A DNA stretch of 64,000 nucleotides from Siphlonurus alternatus (lineage: Eukaryota > Arthropoda > Insecta > Ephemeroptera > Siphlonuridae): positions 44,494,646 through 44,558,645 of the forward strand of contig OX463778.1 in NCBI GenBank assembly GCA_949825025.1. The letters are read 5' to 3'. The notes under the pieces are model-generated. The model did no database searches. It was not told the origin of the DNA and saw only the letters and a list, made by a program, of their open reading frames with translations. Position 1 is the stretch's first letter. Each line of letters opens with the position of its first letter. Shown here one piece after another: positions 56,535 to 64,000 of the stretch. The position numbers were made by a program, and so were the translations under genes.

Positions 56535-56643
56535 ACTACGTTTACATGACGGTGTTTAATGCGTATTCGTTGACGACGCCTCATAAGAATAACATTATCC
56601 GTCGTCAACGAATACGCATTAAACACCGTCATGTAAACGTAGT
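56535..56643. mobile_element. Foldback element with perfect 43-bp arms
   Basis: The left arm at 56535-56577 begins ACTACGTTTACATGACGG, and the right arm at 56601-56643 is its exact reverse complement. The 23-bp centre includes TCATAAGAATAACATTATCC. There is no coding capacity and no clear target-site duplication. It is contrastingly CpG-rich (several ACG/CGT) against the AT-rich flank. Confidence 0.75.
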
Positions 56644-57049
56644 AAAAGAAGAAAATTGCATTTCACTCGTTATAAAAATAGTTCGATGATTAAAAATTGA
56701 TTCCTTTTACCGTTTTCCTTCGAGGGGTGAAAATTCTTTTATATCATTCAATTTTAAATCTAAAATTTTCAACAGTCCCAACGTACCAGGCAAGTGAGGC
56801 TGGTGCATTTTCCCTATTCCCGCTGAAAGCATCAAATATCGTAAGGTGCGAGAGATGATATAAGCTGCATTGATATTGACGTGTTGGAGAAGTCATGGGG
56901 GAGCCACGTGCTGGACACTCAGACCAAGAAAGAACATTGACAGGCAATCCTCAGCACACCATCACTTGGACTGTGAACCGAAATAATTGCACGAAACAAA
57001 GCCTTTCAGGCTCTAGTAAAAGGAAGCAATCTTCTTTATATTTTATCCT

Positions 57050-57210
57050 TAAAGGTGGATTCACATGAAAGTTGCGATTTTGAAGCTCTTCAAGCGACTT
57101 CGTTGCGGCAGCGATATTGCGAGTTTGAATTTCGATATTATTTTTTATCGGCAGCAAGTTGCACCACATTGCTTAACGTGCTGAAAGCTGCTCATGTAAA
57201 TCCGCCTTTA
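57050..57210. mobile_element. Small MITE with TAAAGG ends
   Basis: The left end is TAAAGGTGGATTCACATG, and the right end, read as reverse complement, is TAAAGGCGGATTTACATG (16 of 18 identical). The 161-bp element has a partly palindromic interior with GTTGCG and CGCAAT motifs and no ORF. The flanks show no convincing duplication, so the superfamily is unassigned. Confidence 0.6.
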
Positions 57211-59754
57211 CTCTTCCTTTTATGCTAGTAATTGCTTGTATTTTTCTTTGTCTTTACGTGTAAAAAATTATTGTTTCTCAACATGTATAAAATTTATACC
57301 CCCAAAAAATATTCAAAAAGAATTAATGTCCTATAATTTTAAATAGGTTATGATTCTATTGAACACTTTATTTTTGACGTCAAAAGAATGTGATAGGTTA
57401 AACTTTTGCTTGCTAAGTTCAAAGGAAAACTGTCGGAAGTTCGCACTTGAGTGTCGCATGGAAAAGACGCCTCCTCCTCCTCCGCGGTTCACGAAACTTC
57501 CTGGCACCGCGACCTCTTTATCTGCGAGGTAAAGCAGCTCCTCACATTCTTCGCATTGTACGCAGCGTGAAACTATGGAGATGATTAACGACAAAAGTAT
57601 TTTACCTTAGAAAACTTCATTGTTAAAAAAGATTTAACACTCAAATTTTAAGTTTTCAAAGTATTTGACGAATTGTTTTTAATACAAATTTCTTTTCTTA
57701 TCGTTTCAAAGAAGTTTAGTGGGGGGGGGGGGGGAGGTGATATAGGGATTTTACATACAAAAATACCAAGCAATTGTTCTGATTTATAATTTTTCTTCTT
57801 CTTTCTAATGCTCATTTATTTAAAATAAATACATTGAAATTAAACATGTGGAATTATGGAAATGTATGAACAAATAATGAAATCAATTTTACTTACATTT
57901 TAGTTAAAGTGAGGAAAACAAACTTAAATGTTTGTGTACATGTTATTGCCATATTCATATATATAGTAGAGTTATTTAAGTTAATACATGACATATTATT
58001 AATTAATGTATTTAACATTAGCTCATATTTATATAACATTAAATAAATTACAGCAATGTAAAGACTTGATCCATATATAACGTATAACATATTGTATCAA
58101 AAAGATATGAACCTGTTATATAGAAGTTGACATTTTCAGACTATATATTTATATATTATAGGAAGGAGGGAGCGCAGGGGGAGTGTGGGTTTGGTTTAAA
58201 AACATCTTTACTGCGGCTACACATGAAATTAATTTCGCTAAAAGCAAGGTTGGTTGGTTTTCTGTCTCTCTATATGAGACTCATCATTTCCCCCACCCCC
58301 CACTCTTACATACATCCACCCACCCTTAGTTTTGGACCACACCCAAAGTATAGTCTAATCCTCGCTCCCTACTGACGTGCTCCCTCATCCGGAGAACACG
58401 CAAACCTCCGAGTACCGATAACATTCGTTTTAACTTGATTAAATTCTAAAAAACCCTTTTAACTCGACCATCCTGCTCCCACTTCTCTTCTGTCCCGCTG
58501 AATAATATGCCGCTCTCTCGGCCTCGTTCGCCCAGGGGAATAAACTAATCCTAACGTGCCATAAAAGACAACAATCAGGGTAATCTTACTTACTACTATC
58601 CTCCATGAAGGCTACACTTATATAGCTGGCAGCTAGAGGGCACTCTAAACCCGATCACCTGTCGGTAATATTACGATTGGTCATTTGGATTCAAGCCATA
58701 ATGCTTTTTTTTTTATACACAATGGAAATTTTATTGATTCATAAAATTGTAAATTTTATCCATTTTTTTTTTTAATCGTTAAAATTTCTATTTATGGAAT
58801 AATAACAAGTTAACATTAAAAATGCTTTTAATGACTACGGATATTTCAATCTCTCATTACGTTTTTTTTTTTCTTAATTTGCAAATTATTAAACTTGATT
58901 GCAATGTTGATATCAATTGCCTGTTTTGGTTTTAACTGCATGGCATAGTCACTTTTCAATTAATAATGAAATGTATAAAATCTATTTAAAGGCATGCAGC
59001 GTATTATTTTCTATACCATATATATATTATGCTACAGTAAGTACTGTAATTAGAGCTGATTACAGTGGATGGATTATTGTATATTTTTTTAAAGCACAAG
59101 AGATAGGGGATGATGCCACCCTTAACCCTTAAAATAAATGCACCACTAAATTGTTATTAAAATCACAAGTTTTTACATAAGCATGCAGACATGCATAGTT
59201 CTGTTTCTATCAAATCTTCTCATTATGAAAATGTCAAGAAATGAAGGAAATTGTTGAGTTGATACATTTAACTGCATACACGCAACATTGGGAAGCAGAA
59301 GATTAATGAACGCTTAACTTGACACCCTGAAATCCAAAAGTTCATACTGATTGTGAGATGAGCAGGAGAAATCGGCATTATGTGTGCGGCCATTGTTTTA
59401 GTTTTTTTCCATGGGCAAATTGCAGTTTTATGTCAATACAGATTTGCTTTATTATTACGTTTACTCTGTATATGTGTGTGTACTGTAGATAAAAAAAAAT
59501 ATACAGCTAACAACAAAGTGCACCTCAATATACATCAAATGGCTATAACAACGAGTATTAAAAAAGAACTTCACGTACAAAATATAGGTCACATTTTATG
59601 ATTAATAACACAAGAGTATACTTTTTATAACATCGATTTAATCTAGCACATCAAAGTTGTTCAATCAACACAAAAAGAACATAAGCAATAAAGTTTAAAA
59701 TAATAAATATTAATAAATATGAACTTATTCATGAAAAAAAAAAAAAATTTACTT
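57211..59754. other. Non-coding stretch
   Basis: Islands lie at about 57440-57590 and 58160-58680, with a G13 run at 57721-57733. No supported gene. Confidence 0.5.
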
Positions 59755-60423
59755 TTATATAGTCTTATATATTAAGAAGCACTTTGAAAACCCCAAATCT
59801 CCAATGCTTTTCATATGGCGGACGCCAGATCGGCTTGACAGACCCCTTCCCCCCTTCGAAACTCGACGAGACCTTCTGGGGGGGTCGTCGGCAGGGGCCG
59901 CCGGGGGAGGGTGACGTGCACTAAGGTCCACGTTTGGGGGCGGGGGACGGGGGCGGATTTCCCCCGGGTGGTGTGCCTCCGCGGGAAAGCTGATCAATCT
60001 CCGAGTTCGTGTTTTCGCGTCTTCTCATCTGGGTTTTTGGATACGTCAAGATGCGAGGCAAAAAGTTACGAGACGTTTTGGACGGTGGCTGCCCGCAAAT
60101 GGAATCACGTGACCACAGAAATCATTAACTTTCCTTGTGTGACTGCTGCCATCCCATTGGCTGCTTCTGTTTAGAGGCAACGTTGCGAAAGGGGATCCGA
60201 CTGCTCGGTGCAGTGATGTGAAATTCGCGCGAAGATTGGTCCGCGGAAATGCGCATGCGAATATCCGCGCAAGTGCGCGCATATGTGCGTAAGATCGTTT
60301 CAAGATGGTGGCCGCCCGCAAATGGAATCACGTGAGCACAGATATTGTAGACATTCAGAAGTTCGATCTTCTTCCCATACATGGAGATGCCACGGTAGCA
60401 CGTTCCAAGCAAACTACTTTCAG
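59755..60423 (+). promoter_or_regulatory. GC-rich, CpG-rich promoter-like island with duplicated module
   Basis: It is sharply GC-rich against the surroundings. A module reading GGTGGCTGCCCGCAAATGG followed by AATCACGTGA occurs at 60084-60113 and again, slightly changed, at 60307-60336. It gives two TCACGTGA E-boxes (60105-60112, 60328-60335). Between them are two ATTGG (reverse CCAAT) boxes, near 60156 and 60234, and an NRF1-like TGCGCATGCG at 60250-60259. AAGATGGTGGC at 60302-60312 resembles a YY1 site. ACTTTCAG at the right edge is followed by GTGTGA, a possible donor. This is the usual kit of a metazoan housekeeping promoter, but I found no downstream coding exon, and a GC-rich repeat is possible. 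Confidence 0.4.
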
Positions 60424-60442
60424 GTGTGACTTAATTATTATA

Positions 60443-60770
60443 TAACTTTATATAAAATTGATTATTTTCGTAAATAATGCTCGGATTTACTCCCAATTAG
60501 GTCTAGGGGGGGTTATAAAATTCAGGTGAAAGTAATGCGGGTTGCATACTTTCAGGGGCATGTAGGTTGAGGTTGCATACTTTCAGGGGCATGTAAGTGA
60601 AGGTTGCCTACCTTTAGGGGTAACTTTATATAAAACGAATATTTTCGTAAATAATGCTTGCATCATCTCCCGATTAGGTCTAGGGGGGTTATCACATTAA
60701 GGTGTAATTAATGCAGGTTGCATACTTTCAGGGGCATGTAGGTTGGGGTGGCCTACTTTCAGGGGCATTT
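60443..60770. repeat. Nested tandem repeat
   Basis: The outer unit is about 178 bp, starting TAACTTTATATAAAA at 60443 and again at 60621. Both units carry ATTTTCGTAAATAATGCT and ATTAGGTCTAGGGGGG. Inside are five versions of a shorter motif, GCATACTTTCAGGGGCATGT or close variants, about 30 bp apart. There is no coding content. The repeat abuts the GC-rich island. Confidence 0.8.
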
Positions 60771-61142
60771 CGCGTTCGGTACATCATAGCATTACGAGGT
60801 TCAATCACAACTGCGGCCACCTCTTTGTGTTGAAGATGGGCAGTGTCCGGAGTAAGCCCATTGCCTTGCTCGCTCGATCACAACCGGACGCTAAGAAAAT
60901 AATTAACTCGAATCTGCCCAAACTCCTTAAAAATATTATTAAATAAAATAAATAACTATTAATAATAATAAAATAGTAGGGGCCTAACAACTGCGTCAAC
61001 ACGAATTTATCCCAGGGAGGGAGCAACGTATTTTTATACTTGAAATGGTCACTCATCCAATTATTAACCACGCTTGACGTAGCCTGACTTCAGTGATCTA
61101 ACGAGAACCGGTCAATGCACAACGCTACGCTGCGCTCCACCT

Positions 61143-61436
61143 CTACTCTGAATTTTTTTAGATTCTTATGAATCCTGCAAACTATTTTTCAATACTTATT
61201 GAATGTTCTGTAATTTAAGTTGGCACCCCTGAATCGTTATTAAAAAGGATAGGACAGAGACGCCTGTTGCCGCCTCCAGGGGGCGTGGCAGCACATTTAA
61301 TAATTATTTAAAAATAGTTCTGGGTTTAAAAAAAAAAAAACCTGGAGAAAATCAGAGTAGCATAATTTGTTTGGTAGCATAATTTGGTACCTTCAATTCA
61401 TTTCTGCAAAAAAAATTTTCATGTAGGTTGTTCATT
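61143..61436. mobile_element. MITE family A, truncated and diverged, inverted
   Basis: The family core appears in reverse (CCTCCAGGGGGCGTGGCAGC). The right arm is intact to TTCATTTCTGCA and TTGTTCATT. The left arm begins only at CTACTCTGAATT, so about 55 bp of the terminus is missing. A small internal duplication of AGCATAATTTG sits in the right arm. Confidence 0.75.
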
Positions 61437-62387
61437 TTGCATTAAAACACCATTATGATATCACGTACTGAATACTTACATATTAGATGGCAACGTATGA
61501 TTGACAAAATTATTTAAAAGACTTGAAAGCAAACGAGCGTAAGCGCGAGTTTACACCCCACCCCTAGTATTATAATAATAAGTATATTATTTTGATATAT
61601 ATAGAACAATTCATAATTGTTTCTATATTTTGAAAATAATGAAAATCAAAGCAAAATAAAATAAAAGGACGAAAAAAAAATATGAGGGTATTGAGAGGAA
61701 AATCAGGAGAGTATATTCGGTGTTTTGGCCCCTCGGTCATGCCAGAGCGAGGTAGAGGGCGCGGACAGACTGACTGCTGCAGGTAATGTGGCAGTGGAGA
61801 CGTGACTGGCGTGCGCAATGCCCAAGTGTGCCGTCGTGCAATTGGAACGCCGCACACTCGCCAACACTGTCGCCGCGAAACGAACACGAGTGAGCAAGAC
61901 AGCGAGAAAAACTCGAATAATTTTATCAGCTACTTAAAAGTAAAAAGAAAAGAATACTATAAAAGTAACTTAGTTTAAATTTAAAATTTACTTTTTTTAA
62001 AAAAAAAAAAGAGAAAAAAAAAGAGGTGTTATATACGTGTCAACTTTAAATTAAATTTTTCAATTTATATAAGACTGAATTAAACCCACCAAGTATATAT
62101 AAATGTTGTAAAGTTCTTTTGTTACGTGCTGCTTCTTCATAGAAATAATTTCCTATAAGCGTTTCTTTCCAGTTCTATTTTTCTTTTTCAATAATATGAA
62201 AATTTACCTAATAAACAGAAAAAGTAAGAAAGTGTGTGATAATTTTTATTTGTATTGTGTAATCATGTTTAATATTTAATGCTTACGCTCTACATTATTT
62301 ACCTTCTGTTTGTATATTATGCTGTTCCGTGCATTCTTATTTTATTAGAAGGGGAAGTAGGATGATTTTTTGTTGTCAATTTTTATC
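61437..62387. other. Non-coding stretch
   Basis: An island at about 61690-61900 has minus-strand open frames without recognisable domains. The rest is AT-rich. Confidence 0.5.
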
Positions 62388-62718
62388 AATGGACAACATA
62401 CATGAAAATTTTTTATTGCAGAAATGAATAGAGGGTACCAAATGATGCTACTCTGAATTGTTTCAGATTTTTTTGAGACCCAGAACTATTTTTAAATAAT
62501 TATTTAATGTGCGGCCACGCCCCCTGGAGGCGTCAATAGGCGTCCAGTCTATCCTTTTATTAAGGCCTCAGGGGTGCCAACTGAAATCACAGGACTTTCA
62601 ATAATTATATTTAAAAATAGTTCCGGGTCTCAAAAAAATCTGAAAAAATTCAGAGTAGCATAATTTGGTACCCTCTATTCATTTCTGCAATAAATTTTTT
62701 TCATGTATGTTGTCCATT
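62388..62718. mobile_element. MITE family A, complete copy
   Basis: 331 bp, with ends AATGGACAACATACATG and CATGTATGTTGTCCATT, about 120-bp arms and the GC-rich centre GCGGCCACGCCCCCTGG. It is in the same orientation as the copies at 22786 and 44893 and nearly identical to them. Confidence 0.88.
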
Positions 62719-64000
62719 CTAGCATTTATCAAATTATATAAAGGAAGGTAACCGTTCTTTCTTTAGATTTTTATGAATTAACTATAGTCTATAAAACATA
62801 TTTAATAAGTAGCGTATAATTAACATTATAATATATTTATTATAATAAAATATACTTCTTCCTTTAAAAGCGTGGTTAATTGTTAGTTCATTGTTAAAAA
62901 TATGTTTTAAATTCTGAATTAAAACATATTTGATGAAATTTGTTTATTCGAGTCATTGAACTCTTTGATGTAGAAAAGTTGCAATTTTGTTGTTATTTGT
63001 AAATCAGTCTTCCTTGAAAGATTAAACATTATAAGACAATTAAAATTAATTTAAATGTAAGATAAAGTAATTTTTTGTTAAAAGAATTATGTTAATTTTT
63101 GCTGATATATAATATACTTTACTTTTCTTTGCATGTAATTGCCATTAATTAAAAATATTTTAATTACTGTTATATATCGATCTACAGTGTTTAATATTTC
63201 AACATAATTGTGTCGTGCCCATGTATACACAACACTCATCATCATCGTCTATCCCTCTCAGCTCTATATAAGCACCACAGGTTGATGCCACCCTATGTTG
63301 TATATACTGTATGTCTCCTCTAGTCTGATTGTAATGAGCATGACGTCACAACCCACCTCCCAACGTTCGCACGTGTTATTCAACGTGCAGCACAGGAAAC
63401 AATGCCTACCCCCAACCCCTTAACTGAACTGTGTTCACAATCGATTTCCTGTCGCCCCCAGCACCGATGAACTGATATGAAACTCCGATTACGCACTCAC
63501 TTCGCTATACTGGCAGCTCTCTCTGTATATATCTGGTTGGCTGTCTGTTGTATGGTTATAGCAGCAAATCATCATCGTTATATTGCATGATGATGTGAAT
63601 TGGAGTAACAAATTCATCAACATGTATGTATGTATTCAGTCAAGTGTAAAATGAAACAAAAAAATGAAATATAAAAACAATTTATTTAACTTTTTATTAT
63701 TATGTTATTCTTATAGGTGTTAGTTCAAAGGAAGGTAGTCTTTAACAATAAAAAACTGTATAAATTTGAAATGAAATATAACTCATAACATAAGACACTA
63801 GAGATAAGAGCTTTCATTTAGCAGTATGTCATTGTTTAAGGCAGGGAATCAAAATTCGGAACCGTCTCTTAAAGGAAAGATAAAACAATAAAAAGATTGG
63901 CACAGCTTGAACGGGTTCAACACATCTCTTGTGTCACAATACCGCTTTTCGCAACTTAATATAAAACTAAAAATTGCAATCACAAGAATTTATCTTTTTG
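62719..64000. other. Non-coding stretch
   Basis: AT-rich to 63200, then a more balanced island at about 63210-63560 with a perfect TGACGTCA at 63341-63348. No gene seen. Confidence 0.5.

Noticed and set aside
60361..60423. ATG-initiated first exon beside the GC island donor
   Set aside because: The ATG frames at 60381 and 60387 hit TAG after a few codons, so any exon here would be non-coding.

Overview
This is about 64 kb of very AT-rich animal nuclear DNA (roughly 70% A+T by eye). GT-AG introns, long CT/GA, TA and TAAA microsatellites, several families of short foldback (MITE-like) elements and a 2A-bearing LINE derivative rule out a bacterial or viral window. A PAN/Apple-type exon and the repeat style suggest a metazoan. 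An AT-rich, microsatellite-rich arthropod such as an isopod-like crustacean would fit, but that is inference only. Most of the window is non-coding.

Layout. Bases 1-22200 hold no convincing gene. This stretch is AT-rich DNA with scattered islands of more balanced composition, one foldback element (2500-2625), one decayed MITE (9641-9975) and microsatellites. Bases 22239-23107 hold two more foldback elements. The only confident host gene lies on the minus strand from about 30.4 kb down to about 24.2 kb. It has a TATA-bearing promoter and non-coding first exon near 30228-30440 and four phase-0 coding exons (28436 down to 24739), giving a 375-residue protein with two RRM-like folds whose family I do not recognise. 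At 31743-32099 there is a cluster of perfect TGACGTCA palindromes, followed at 32260-32467 by an isolated plus-strand exon encoding a PAN/Apple-like cysteine motif.

From 44.2 to 47.3 kb there are two MITEs and then the most interesting object in the window. It is a 1,664-bp retroelement insertion (45631-47294) flanked by a perfect 14-bp target-site duplication. It has one intact 467-codon ORF: hydrophobic N-terminus, 2A-like GIESNPGP motif, coiled coil, LINE ORF1 (L1-transposase-like) RNA-binding domain, Ser/Pro-rich linker, and a C-terminus ending in what looks like the first strand of an AP-endonuclease domain. The rest of the endonuclease and the reverse transcriptase are missing, while the 3' UTR and short-repeat tail are present. 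It therefore looks like an ORF1-only, internally deleted LINE, comparable in layout to mammalian HAL1 elements.

From 48 to 64 kb the sequence is again mostly non-coding. It contains a (TAAA)n tract beside a possible minus-strand exon pair, retroelement 3' tails, tandem duplications (52882-53236 and 60443-60770), foldback elements (56535-56643, 57050-57210, 61143-61436, 62388-62718) and a GC-rich, promoter-like island (59755-60423) with a duplicated E-box module. Exons of larger genes with long introns could still be hidden, because short exons cannot be found reliably by eye.
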